A stretch of DNA of 64,000 nucleotides from Gracilimonas amylolytica (GTDB taxonomy: Bacteria > Bacteroidota > Rhodothermia > Balneolales > Balneolaceae), in contig NZ_PQBS01000004.1 of NCBI RefSeq assembly GCF_002911695.1, positions 1 to 64,000 of the forward strand. Direction: 5' to 3'. Under the pieces are notes generated by a model, which was not told the DNA's origin, ran no database searches, and saw only the letters and a list, made by a program, of their open reading frames with translations. Positions 1 through 9,950 of the stretch are shown one piece after another. The position numbers and the translations under genes were made by a program. The number at the start of each line of letters is the position of its first letter. Within the stretch, counting starts at the first letter, position 1.

Positions 1-88
1 AACGAGATAATGACAAAAGATTTTGCTGTACTACCTCAATCGGCAGGCAAACAGAAGAGGTAGCGAATTGGGCAACCAAGTCTACCCC

Positions 89-121
89 AACCACCGCACA
101 GGCGAGACGCCTGCGCTAGTT
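89..121. repeat. Short hairpin repeat, copy 1
   Basis: This 33-base block recurs at 423-455 in the same orientation. It contains the hairpin gcacaggcg-aga-cgcctgcgc. It resembles short dispersed palindromes common between genes in this group of bacteria (from memory); no function is assigned. Confidence 0.7.
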
Positions 122-422
122 TCTTAAATCAAACACCGTATTTTTAGCCAGCATCCTGAGCTTTGGCACCTTTTACCCACCCCTTGATCCCCGCCCAAGC
201 GGGGAAACTCTGTAGTATCTGTTGGGAGTGTATGCTGGATTTTGAAACTTATACGAACTTTTAGATTCCAGACTGCTTGGGAAGGACTAATCTTGGAAAT
301 ATTTTCAACATTGCGTTCCCTTACCCTGCGGCGATGACTGTAAGAAAACCAACTTTACTTCTGTGAGCCGGAGGGCAAGGGACAGGGATTGGGTTATGAA
401 TACAGGCAGCCAAGTGTAATCC

Positions 423-455
423 AACCACCGCACAGGCGAGACGCCTGCGCTAGTT
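423..455. repeat. Short hairpin repeat, copy 2
   Basis: Second copy of the 33-base hairpin block at 89-121, with matching bases in the immediate left flank (ccaag/ccaa) as well. Confidence 0.7.
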
Positions 456-514
456 CCTTGAATAAGATACCGAGGTTGTAGCTGGCAAGACCCCTTCAAA
501 AAAGCCCTCTCAAA

Positions 515-522
515 TATATTTG
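515..522 (+). promoter_or_regulatory. Candidate -7 element for the pnt operon
   Basis: TATATTTG fits the Bacteroidota-type -7 consensus TAnnTTTG and lies 57 bases before the GTG start of the transhydrogenase operon. No good -33 TTTG is present at the usual spacing, so the call is tentative. Confidence 0.3.
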
Positions 523-578
523 CGATTTAGATTCATTTCAGTAAGTTAATTGCTGTTAAGTAAATAGGAGGAAAGACA

Positions 579-1703
579 GTGATCGTAGGTGTTTTAAAAG
601 AGACGGCAGATTTCGAACGAAGAGTGGCCCTCACCCCGGAGATTTCAGAACAGCTTATCAAAAAGGGTCTGGAAGTCTGGGTTGAACCGGGAGCCGGAAC
701 GGCATCTAATTTTCCGGATCAACAATATAAAAATGCCGGAGCCACCATAGCCGGAGGACGTAATGAGATCCTCTCAAAAGCGGATATACTTCTTACCATC
801 CAAACTCCGGCCGGTGAGGAACTCAGGCAATTGAAAAATGATGCCGTCTTGATCTGTTTCCTTTGGGCGCTGCAGCATCCTGAGCTGGTTGATCTGCTAA
901 AAGAACTTGGAATTTCTGCATTAGGAATGGATGCGGTCCCCAGAATTTCACGCGCTCAGAATATGGATGCCCTTTCGTCTATGAGCTCCATCGCCGGATA
1001 TAAAGCTGCCCTCATCGCGGCCAATGAACTCGATAAATACCTGCCGATGATGATGACCGCGGCCGGAACTATTCCCCCGGCTAAGTCACTGGTGCTTGGC
1101 GCCGGAGTTGCGGGATTGCAAGCCATCGCCACTCTAAAACGACTCGGCTCTGTCGTTGAAGCGTTCGATATCCGTCCCGAGGTGAAAGAACAGGTAGAGA
1201 GTTTGGGGGCGAAATTTGTGGAAGTGGAACTGGGGGAAGAAGAAACTCAAACCGAAGGCGGTTATGCCAAAGAACTGGATGAATCCAAACAGGATCTGCA
1301 GCGCAAAGTGATCCACGAGCACGCTAAGAAATCTGATATAATTGTTACCACAGCCCTCATTCCCGGCCGGCCCGCTCCTGTTTTGATCACCGAAGCCATG
1401 GTGAAGGACATGATGCCCGGTTCAGTGATCGTGGATATTGCCTCTGAAAATGGAGGGAATTGTGAATTGACCGAACATGGGAAGACCGTTGAGAAATACG
1501 GAGTGAATATCATTGGCCCGAACAACCTGCCAAGTCAGCTCTCACTGCACGCCAGCAAGCTGTACTCCAAGAATATGTATGCCCTTTTGGACCTGCTGAT
1601 CGAAGACGGTAAACCGAATTTCAATTTTGAAGACGAAATATTGTTAAAAACCACCATCACGCATCAGGGCGAAGTCATCAGCCCCATGTTGAAAAGTGGT
1701 TAA
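579..1703 (+). CDS. pntAA: NAD(P) transhydrogenase subunit alpha part 1 (NAD-binding domain I)
   Basis: Soluble NAD(H)-binding component of the proton-translocating transhydrogenase, which drives hydride transfer from NADH to NADP+ with the proton gradient. The protein has 374 residues, as in bacteria where the alpha subunit is split in two. A Rossmann glycine motif (GAGVAGLQA, about residues 172-180) followed by a strand ending in FDIRPE is visible. The start is GTG, chosen because a strong Shine-Dalgarno (aggaggaaa, 566-574) sits five bases upstream; the protein then begins MIVGVLKE as in the family. It leads a three-gene operon with the membrane part and beta subunit, separated from the next gene by 79 bases that hold a hairpin. 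Confidence 0.95.
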   Translation: MIVGVLKETADFERRVALTPEISEQLIKKGLEVWVEPGAGTASNFPDQQYKNAGATIAGGRNEILSKADILLTIQTPAGEELRQLKNDAVLICFLWALQHPELVDLLKELGISALGMDAVPRISRAQNMDALSSMSSIAGYKAALIAANELDKYLPMMMTAAGTIPPAKSLVLGAGVAGLQAIATLKRLGSVVEAFDIRPEVKEQVESLGAKFVEVELGEEETQTEGGYAKELDESKQDLQRKVIHEHAKKSDIIVTTALIPGRPAPVLITEAMVKDMMPGSVIVDIASENGGNCELTEHGKTVEKYGVNIIGPNNLPSQLSLHASKLYSKNMYALLDLLIEDGKPNFNFEDEILLKTTITHQGEVISPMLKSG

Positions 1704-1710
1704 CAGGAAA

Positions 1711-1762
1711 TGGTTATTGGTTAATTGGATCATGGGTCATTCACCAATTAAACGAATAACCA
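1711..1762 (+). repeat. Imperfect hairpin between pntAA and pntAB
   Basis: ggttattggttaattgg at 1712-1728 pairs with ccaattaaacgaataacc at 1744-1761, with one bulged base. It fills most of the gap between two subunit genes that must be co-expressed, so a stabilising or partly terminating role is possible. It has no U-tract. Confidence 0.5.
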
Positions 1763-1782
1763 ATCACAAATAACTAAGAACT

Positions 1783-2079
1783 ATGTCGACACTCATATTC
1801 TCCCTTTTCATCTTTGTTCTGGCCTGTTTTATTGGCTTTGAGCTTATTTCTAAAGTGCCGCCGACTTTGCACACGCCCCTTATGAGTGGCGCCAATGCCA
1901 TTTCGGGGATCACCATTGTGGGAGCCCTGATCGTAGCCGGTCATTCGGGCGTTGATTCCCAGCTCAGTCAGATCATTGGGTTTGTGGCCATCATCTTTGC
2001 CTCCATTAACGTAGTGGGTGGGTTTATGGTGACCGACCGCATGCTGGAAATGTTCAAGAAAAAGGGAGATGAGAAATGA
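1783..2079 (+). CDS. pntAB: NAD(P) transhydrogenase subunit alpha part 2 (membrane domain)
   Basis: A 98-residue hydrophobic protein with about three transmembrane segments, matching the C-terminal membrane part of PntA that is a separate gene in organisms with a three-gene enzyme. It contains the conserved stretch TPLMSGANAISGI typical of this subunit. Its stop overlaps the pntB start by four bases (ATGA, 2076-2079), implying translational coupling. Confidence 0.95.
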   Translation: MSTLIFSLFIFVLACFIGFELISKVPPTLHTPLMSGANAISGITIVGALIVAGHSGVDSQLSQIIGFVAIIFASINVVGGFMVTDRMLEMFKKKGDEK

Positions 2080-3494
2080 GTCAGTTTATACCCGAATCGC
2101 TTCTGCCCTATTTACCAGATACCATTCAGATCATCTACCTGATCGCGACCTTTTTCTTTATTCGTGGGCTGAAATTATTGAATTCACCTGCAACAGCTAG
2201 AAAAGGAAATCAGTTAGCTGCCCTCGGGATGTTTATTGGTATTGTGGTCACACTCTTTGACCAACAGATCATCTCGTTCGAATGGATCATAGCCGGTATT
2301 CTGATCGGTGGGTTGATCGGTGCCGTACTGGCCAAAAAAGTGGCTATGACCGCCATGCCGGAACTGGTTGCCGTATTCAATGGATTTGGCGGCGGTGCTT
2401 CTGCACTCGTTGCCTGGGGTGAATTTTCCCGATTGGTTGATCCAACCACGATGACCCCGGACAGCCTGGTTACCACCGGTCTCGGTATCTTTATCGGTTC
2501 CCTTACTTTTACCGGAAGTTTCATTGCCTTTGGTAAACTCAAGGGCTTTATTTCCGGAAATGCCATCACCTTCCCGGGATTGAATATTATCAACATCGGT
2601 TCTATGATCGCCGTATTGGTTCTGATCGCATTTTTCACATTCGACCCAACCAACCAAACTATTTTTTGGGTCATCCTTGGGTTATCTCTGCTGATCGGTA
2701 TCACTTCGGTTATCCCAATTGGCGGGGCTGATATGCCGGTGGTTATTTCATTGCTTAACTCCTACTCAGGACTGGCCGCCTCTATGGCCGGTTTTGTGAT
2801 CGGTAATAACCTACTCATCATTGCCGGTGCACTTGTAGGGGCCGCCGGACTCATTCTTACACAAATTATGTGTAAAGCTATGAACCGCTCGCTGGCCAAC
2901 GTGATCTTCGGAGCTTTCGGTGGGGATTCCGGCGGTTCAGCCGGTGGCGATGCCGGTGACAAAACGGTTCGTGAAACCTCAGCTGAGGATCTTGCTATAC
3001 AGGTGGCCTATGCTTCTAAAGTGGTGATCGCACCGGGTTATGGCTTAGCTGTGGCACAAGCTCAACACGTACTCAAGGAAGTGGCCATGAAACTTGAGGA
3101 ACGGGGCGTTCAAGTGAAATACGGCATCCATCCTGTAGCGGGACGTATGCCCGGACATATGAATGTGTTGCTTGCCGAAGCGGATGTTCCATACGATCAG
3201 CTACTCGATATGGATCAGATCAACCCTGAATTCAAGTCTACGGATGTAGTGCTGATCATTGGAGCCAACGATGTGGTCAATCCGGTTGCCAAGACAGAAC
3301 CCGGTAGCCCGATCTACGGCATGCCCATTCTCAATGTGGATGAGGCCAAACGCACCGTCGTCTTCAAACGAAGTTTGAGTCCCGGTTACGCAGGTATTGA
3401 TAATCCGTTATTCTATGATGAAAAAAATCAGATGTTTTTCGGGGATGCTAAGAAGAGTCTTCAGGCCCTGAATGAGGCACTCAATGATGTTTAG
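2076..3494 (+). CDS. pntB: NAD(P) transhydrogenase subunit beta
   Basis: Membrane domain plus NADP(H)-binding domain III of the proton-translocating transhydrogenase, 472 residues. Residues 1 to about 280 are a run of hydrophobic helices. After a Gly/Asp-rich linker (about 285-300) follows the soluble domain with the NADP-binding signature VIAPGYGLAVAQAQ (about 312-325), the segment HPVAGRMPGHMNVLLAEA and GANDVVNP. It is translationally coupled to pntAB. The complete operon suggests a need for NADPH, consistent with the redox-defence genes that follow, although that link is inference. Confidence 0.96.
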   Translation: MSQFIPESLLPYLPDTIQIIYLIATFFFIRGLKLLNSPATARKGNQLAALGMFIGIVVTLFDQQIISFEWIIAGILIGGLIGAVLAKKVAMTAMPELVAVFNGFGGGASALVAWGEFSRLVDPTTMTPDSLVTTGLGIFIGSLTFTGSFIAFGKLKGFISGNAITFPGLNIINIGSMIAVLVLIAFFTFDPTNQTIFWVILGLSLLIGITSVIPIGGADMPVVISLLNSYSGLAASMAGFVIGNNLLIIAGALVGAAGLILTQIMCKAMNRSLANVIFGAFGGDSGGSAGGDAGDKTVRETSAEDLAIQVAYASKVVIAPGYGLAVAQAQHVLKEVAMKLEERGVQVKYGIHPVAGRMPGHMNVLLAEADVPYDQLLDMDQINPEFKSTDVVLIIGANDVVNPVAKTEPGSPIYGMPILNVDEAKRTVVFKRSLSPGYAGIDNPLFYDEKNQMFFGDAKKSLQALNEALNDV

Positions 3495-3563
3495 ATTTTA
3501 GCTCTAGAACTGCATGTGTCCCCGCCTTTTGGAGTATTCTTGCAAAAAAGTGTCGGAAACAAT

Positions 3564-3603
3564 CCCGCAACGCTTGGAGGTCTTTTAAACGCTCCAAGGT
3601 TGC
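3564..3603. repeat. Short hairpin repeat, family 2, copy 1
   Basis: Starts cccgcaacgct and folds through ttggag/ctccaa. It aligns over about 40 bases with 15658-15698, sharing the cccgcaacgct start and a tgc end with paired changes in the stem. It follows the pntB stop by 70 bases and could help end transcription there, but lacks a U-tract. Confidence 0.55.
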
Positions 3604-3617
3604 TTATTGAATCATCT

Positions 3618-3994
3618 GAGTTCGAAATAATTTTGCTGAAGTTGTCATCCTTGTAGATGTTTTAGGTAATTCGTGGGCAATGTTGGTTAAGATGAAGACC
3701 CTGAAGGGGTCACATATAAATAGCCCGGGGTAAAACCGCATAAGCGGATGCAACCCTGGGATACATCCCCGAAATAGCAAAAACCCAAGCAACGAAAGAT
3801 GCCAAAATATCACTTGGCTATCGCAGGGTTGGGGCAAGCGGGCACCAAAGCCACAAAAAAGTTGATTGCCCAAGCTTCGTTAAACGGGTTAGACTAAATT
3901 ACCTTTTGGGCGAAGCTTTGTTTATTCATATTTCTAACCCCAGACTGCTTCCATGCTATCGCATTTCATTGGCCGAGGCTATTTATATGTGACC
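3618..3994. repeat. Long structured repeat S, copy A
   Basis: One of three homologous copies (others at 8026-8467 and 9240-9530), all in the same orientation. Its arms ggtcacatataaatagcc (3708-3725) and ggctatttatatgtgacc (3977-3994) are perfect inverted repeats. Inside are a helix cccggggt/accctggg with one G-U pair, the mini-hairpin ccgc-ataa-gcgg, and aagcttcg/cgaagctt. Compared with copy B the outer arm carries A for G on the left and the matching T for C on the right, so pairing is preserved. No protein is coded consistently. It may be a structured RNA or a hairpin-type non-autonomous mobile element. Confidence 0.75.
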
Positions 3995-4039
3995 TGTGAG
4001 GAATTAAATAACGTGAGTTTGACGTAAAACTACCTCTTG

Positions 4040-4193
4040 GTTGTCACCCTGAGCGTATTCAATTTTTATTAGGTATAGGTTGTATTTCGCGAAGGGTCTC
4101 AAAGGTGGAGCTACTCGTTTGTATTATACGTTGAGATCCTTCGCGTTCACCCTAACATGCCAATTCAAAACCTAGGGCGCTCAGTATGACAAC
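4040..4193. repeat. Inverted-repeat element D, copy A
   Basis: The ends gttgtcaccctgagcg (4040-4055) and cgctcagtatgacaac (4178-4193) are inverted repeats matching at 14 of 16 positions. An internal hairpin pairs cgcgaagggtctca with tgagatccttcgcg (13 of 14). A 71-base stretch, 4068-4138, is identical to 9607-9677 in copy C. The layout is that of a miniature inverted-repeat element. It sits directly downstream of repeat S in both places. Confidence 0.7.
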
Positions 4194-4298
4194 TATCAAG
4201 TGTATTCAAGAAAACCAGTCCTTAGAAAGATCTTCCCATTTAGGGTTTAAGTTTTCAAACATACATTATTTAGGATGCATTTATGCGAAGTTCTGTCG

Positions 4299-4306
4299 TA
4301 TCTTTG
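4299..4306 (+). promoter_or_regulatory. Candidate -7 element for the FKBP lipoprotein gene
   Basis: TATCTTTG matches TAnnTTTG exactly and lies 43 bases before the start codon at 4349. A convincing -33 element is not visible. Confidence 0.35.
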
Positions 4307-4348
4307 ATGCTCTAATTACCTCATCTACACATATCATTTAATATTTCA

Positions 4349-7218
<2,870 letters not shown>

Positions 7219-7243
7219 CACTTAATTTTAATAAGTGATCTTT

Positions 7244-7278
7244 CAAAAGGCAGCCTGATCTTCAGGCTGCCTTTTTTA
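7244..7278 (+). terminator. Rho-independent terminator after katG
   Basis: ggcagcctga pairs with tcaggctgcc, followed by a run of six T. It begins 26 bases after the katG stop. A near-identical stem-loop ends the thioredoxin gene. Confidence 0.9.
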
Positions 7279-7305
7279 TTGCTTGCTGTTTTTCACATTC
7301 CTAAT

Positions 7306-7353
7306 AGAGCAAACCGTAGGGGCAATTCATGAATTTCCCCTACGGTTTGCTCT
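7306..7353. repeat. Perfect 17-bp palindrome
   Basis: agagcaaaccgtagggg (7306-7322) is perfectly complementary to 7337-7353 across a 14-base loop. It lies 28 bases past the katG terminator, so it is not needed to end transcription; it looks like a dispersed palindromic repeat. Confidence 0.75.
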
Positions 7354-7499
7354 TTGACTCGGGAACTAAGCTGTTTCTCAGAACCTAATGGAGGGCCACA
7401 TTCTAAACTATGCCATTTATAATCAGTATCTATTGCCCACTGTCCCTAATTCTCAATCAATATTCGTACCTTACTACAAATTATTACAACAAATTGTAC

Positions 7500-7526
7500 C
7501 AGCTTGACTGAATAAATAGTCAGCTG
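7500..7526 (+). promoter_or_regulatory. Dyad upstream of thioredoxin gene
   Basis: cagct-tgact and agtca-gctg form an inverted repeat centred 40 bases before the start codon. It could be an operator or a leader hairpin. Part of the 334-base gap 7219-7552, which otherwise contains only the katG terminator and a palindrome. Confidence 0.3.
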
Positions 7527-7552
7527 CCACACATTAACAAAAGAGAAAAAAC

Positions 7553-7921
7553 ATGTCTGCCGAACATTTAACAAAAGAGAGTTTCCTGAAAAAAGTATTT
7601 GATTACGAGAACAATCAGGAATGGAATTATAAAGGGGAAAGACCTGCGATCATAGACTTTTATGCCGATTGGTGTGGTCCCTGCAAAATGGTAGCACCGA
7701 TCATGGAAGAGCTATCTGAAGAATACGAAGGCTTAGTGGATATCTACAAGATCGATACGGAAGCGGAACAGGAGTTGGCTGCCGTGTTTGGGATCCGAAG
7801 TATTCCATCTATTCTATTTATTCCGGTTGATGGACAGCCACAGATGGCGGCCGGAGCCCTTCCAAAAGCTCAGTTTGTAAAACTGATCGAAGAGCAGTTC
7901 AACGTGGAGACACCTGCCTGA
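7553..7921 (+). CDS. Thioredoxin
   Basis: Cytoplasmic thiol-disulfide reductant of 122 residues without a signal peptide. The active site is WCGPC with cysteines at residues 41 and 44, preceded by IDFYAD, and the cis-proline is in GIRSIPSILF. An N-terminal extension of about 15 residues compared with E. coli TrxA is typical of Bacteroidota-type thioredoxins. It is a single-gene unit with its own terminator, next to katG, so both may serve oxidative-stress defence (inference from position only). Confidence 0.93.
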   Translation: MSAEHLTKESFLKKVFDYENNQEWNYKGERPAIIDFYADWCGPCKMVAPIMEELSEEYEGLVDIYKIDTEAEQELAAVFGIRSIPSILFIPVDGQPQMAAGALPKAQFVKLIEEQFNVETPA

Positions 7922-7954
7922 TCTGTATTTATTTATTTGCAAGAATTAGACATT

Positions 7955-7986
7955 AAAAGCAGCCTGATCAATCAGGCTGCTTTTTT
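7955..7986 (+). terminator. Rho-independent terminator after thioredoxin
   Basis: aaaagcagcctgat pairs with atcaggctgctttt and runs into T residues, 33 bases after the stop. It shares the core cagcctgat stem with the katG terminator. Confidence 0.9.
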
Positions 7987-8025
7987 GTTTTAAAAATAAT
8001 TTCTGAGAACAACTTATTTAACCTG

Positions 8026-8467
8026 AGTTCGAAATAATTTTTCTGAAGGTGTCATCCCTGTAGTTGTCGGGTAATTCGAGGACAATGTTGGTTAAGATGA
8101 AGACCCTGAAGGGGTCACATATGAATAGCCCAGGGTAAGAACGCGTAAGCGGATGCAACCCTGGGGTACATCCCCGAAATAGCAAAAACCCAAGCCACGA
8201 AAGGTGCCAAAATATCACAGGGCTATCGCAGGGTTGGGGCAAGCGGACACCAAAGCCACTAGAAAGTTCGTTGCCCAAGCTTCGTTAAACGGTACTGACT
8301 AAATCACCTTTTGGGCGAAGCTTTGTGTATTCATGTTTCTAACCCCGGCCTGCTTCAATGCTATCGCATTTCATTGGCCGGGGCTATTCATATGTGACCC
8401 CTTCAGGGTCGTACAGGAAAATGTTTAACATTCTGACCTCAATTAACCTAATACCTACAAGGGTGAC
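8026..8467. repeat. Long structured repeat S, copy B (most complete)
   Basis: The 30-base arms at 8102-8131 and 8381-8410 are perfect inverted repeats. Beyond them the flanks 8051-8100 and 8411-8467 are also imperfect inverted repeats (gtcatccctgtag on the left; the complement of gtcacccttgtag on the right), so the whole unit is about 417 bases. Inner helices include gaccc/gggtc, cccagggt/accctggg, ccccggcc/ggccgggg and aagcttcg/cgaagctt. The left half aligns with copy A from 3618 on. A minus-strand open frame at 8018-8278 resembles the one in copy A but is not kept in copy C. Confidence 0.8.
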
Positions 8468-8502
8468 CACCATGAGATAGTTTTATGTCGAAATCACGTT
8501 GT

Positions 8503-9042
8503 CTACTCAAACTCCTCACATTGCATGGTTAAGACCGGCGTGTTGTTAACAAATCTTCCCTTCACAGATTCAGGAAATAGAAATTGTCCCTTTACCCAAA
8601 AAAACACCACCCCGGAATTATCGGTTTTAACACTCTCGCATACATTCGTATCTATCGGAGTCAACTCATCTCTATCCGGAGAATAAGTGTAATAAATAGA
8701 GCTGATCTGAAATGTGACCTCAGAACCATCCTCATTTTTAAAGCTTTGAACCGGATCAAGACTGAATAACAACTCCTGATTTGGTGATGCTTTTACCTTA
8801 TATAATAGTGACGCTTCTTTTTGAATGTGACCGGTTGGCTTCCCAAATATAAGCTGGCGACTCGCATACTTTCCGGTATTGTTCAGGGTGTCTGTGATCT
8901 CAATTTCGAGAAATTCTCCACTGATCCCTGTAACAACCTCAACCCTGATCTCCATTAACGAAGTGATATCCTGTGCCTGAACATGCACATTAAACCCTAT
9001 AAAAATACATATGAACAGGATGCTGGCTTTCAGAAAACTCAT
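8503..9042 (-). CDS. Secreted protein of unknown function
   Basis: A 179-residue protein with a clear signal peptide (hydrophobic residues 5-20, cleavage after VQAQ at about 24). The mature part is rich in beta-strand-like sequence (IRVEVVTGISGEFLEIEITD; LLYKVKASPNQELLFSLD) and has only two cysteines (in NVCES and MQCEEF). It resembles small periplasmic or fimbrial-type beta proteins in style, but no family is recognised. It is bracketed by copies B and C of the structured repeat and has no operon partner. Confidence 0.75.
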   Translation of the reverse strand: MSFLKASILFICIFIGFNVHVQAQDITSLMEIRVEVVTGISGEFLEIEITDTLNNTGKYASRQLIFGKPTGHIQKEASLLYKVKASPNQELLFSLDPVQSFKNEDGSEVTFQISSIYYTYSPDRDELTPIDTNVCESVKTDNSGVVFFWVKGQFLFPESVKGRFVNNTPVLTMQCEEFE

Positions 9043-9239
9043 AGGTCACACATTTACTCTGGTTATATAAAGTTCCTTCCCCAAATATATAACTCTCACA
9101 AACTGCTTAAGAGCCACTTATCCATAATTACGTTTAAAGATCTGAAAATCCCAAACTTAAAGTTTTCAGCAACCTTGCTGCGCCTTCCCTTTAGAAGTTA
9201 GATAATTCAATGGCAGAATTCTGCTCATTGTTCCTTCCT

Positions 9240-9530
9240 GACCCTGAAAGGGTCACATATGAATAACCCAGGGTAAAGCCCCATAAGCGGGAGCAACCCT
9301 GGGATAAATAGTCCAAAAAAAAGAAAACCCAAGAAAACACAGGTGCCAGTGTCTCTGTTGGTTTTCGCAGGGTTGTGGAAAATTGGTCATTAAAGAGAAG
9401 TTTGCCCAAGCTTCGTAAACCATCAGAGGTTTAAACATCTAACGGGCGAAGCTTTATTCAATGTACGCTTACTAACCCCGGACTGCTTCCATGCTATCGC
9501 AATTCATTGTCCGGGGTTATTCAAATGTGA
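9240..9530. repeat. Long structured repeat S, copy C
   Basis: The most diverged copy. The left arm cacatatgaataacc pairs with ggttattcaaatgtg on the right, keeping pairing at a position where both arms differ from copy B (A/T instead of G/C). The right-hand helix is ccccggac/gtccgggg where copy B has ccccggcc/ggccgggg, again a compensated change. Indels destroy the reading frame seen in copies A and B. It is followed, as in copy A, by element D. Confidence 0.75.
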
Positions 9531-9578
9531 ACCGGTGTGGAAATAAATAACGTGAGTTCGACATAAACCCACCTCTTG

Positions 9579-9754
9579 GTTGTCAACCTGAGCGAATTCA
9601 ATTGGAATTAGGTATAGGTTGTATTTCGCGAAGGGTCTCAAAGGTGGAGCTACTCGTTTGTATTATACGTTGAGATCACGCCAGTAGTCGGACACAGTCC
9701 ATCGCGTTCACCATTCTACATCGAATATAACTGTTCGGGCGCTAGGATGACAAC
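9579..9754. repeat. Inverted-repeat element D, copy C
   Basis: The ends gttgtcaacctgagcg and gctaggatgacaac are inverted repeats. It is identical to copy A over 71 bases (9607-9677). It then carries 24 bases (9678-9701) where copy A has two, which breaks the pairing of the central cgcgaagg hairpin. Either copy A lost or copy C gained this piece. Confidence 0.7.
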
Positions 9755-9891
9755 GTTTGAGGTTTGGGAACCATTGTTTTGAAAGTGTTAGGGCTGACTT
9801 TTACAGGTAATCCAAAATAAACGGTTCCATTCAGAAAATTGATTTACGGATTTCCACGGTCTCTCTAACACGACAATTAACATATTTTGTA

Positions 9892-9922
9892 CTTGATATC
9901 TTCCTGATTGTTGGTAGTTTTG
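9892..9922 (+). promoter_or_regulatory. Candidate promoter for the M1 aminopeptidase gene
   Basis: TAGTTTTG (9915-9922) fits TAnnTTTG and is preceded at 19 bases by CTTG (9892-9895), close to the Bacteroidota-type -33/-7 arrangement. The start codon is 28 bases downstream. Confidence 0.45.
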
Positions 9923-9950
9923 CATGCGTTAAATCACAAACATCAGGTCT

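Larger units (their letters stand above)
1..578. other. Intergenic region with duplicated GC-rich hairpin, no gene seen
   Basis: No convincing coding region lies before the transhydrogenase operon. A 33-base block is present twice in direct orientation, at 89-121 and 423-455. Its core is a hairpin in which gcacaggcg pairs with cgcctgcgc around an aga loop, with one mismatch. A further small hairpin (ccccgc/gcgggg) lies near 187-202. The rest appears to be repeat-derived filler. Confidence 0.6.
3495..4348. other. Gene-free interval made of repeats
   Basis: From left to right it holds a short hairpin repeat (3564-3603), copy A of the long structured repeat (about 3618-3994) and a 154-base inverted-repeat element (4040-4193). 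The last part, 4200-4348, is AT-rich and carries a candidate promoter for the following lipoprotein gene. A small open frame on the minus strand at 3604-3873 is judged spurious because the third copy of the repeat does not keep it. Confidence 0.7.
9043..9950. other. Gene-free interval made of repeats
   Basis: After an AT-rich stretch (9043-9200) come repeat S copy C (9240-9530) and element D copy C (9579-9754). The last 200 bases hold a candidate promoter for the aminopeptidase gene. Short open frames on both strands here run through the repeats and are not considered genes. Confidence 0.7.

Noticed and set aside
305-499. 64-codon minus-strand frame
   Set aside because: It runs through a duplicated hairpin repeat and has no coding features.
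3604-3873. Minus-strand 89-codon frame, resembling a second at 8018-8278
   Set aside because: Both lie in repeat S. Copy C breaks the frame by indels while keeping the stems, so structure rather than protein is conserved.
9191-9438. Two overlapping minus-strand frames in repeat S copy C
   Set aside because: They are fragments in different frames of the same repeat, with no ribosome binding site and no similarity to secreted or soluble proteins.
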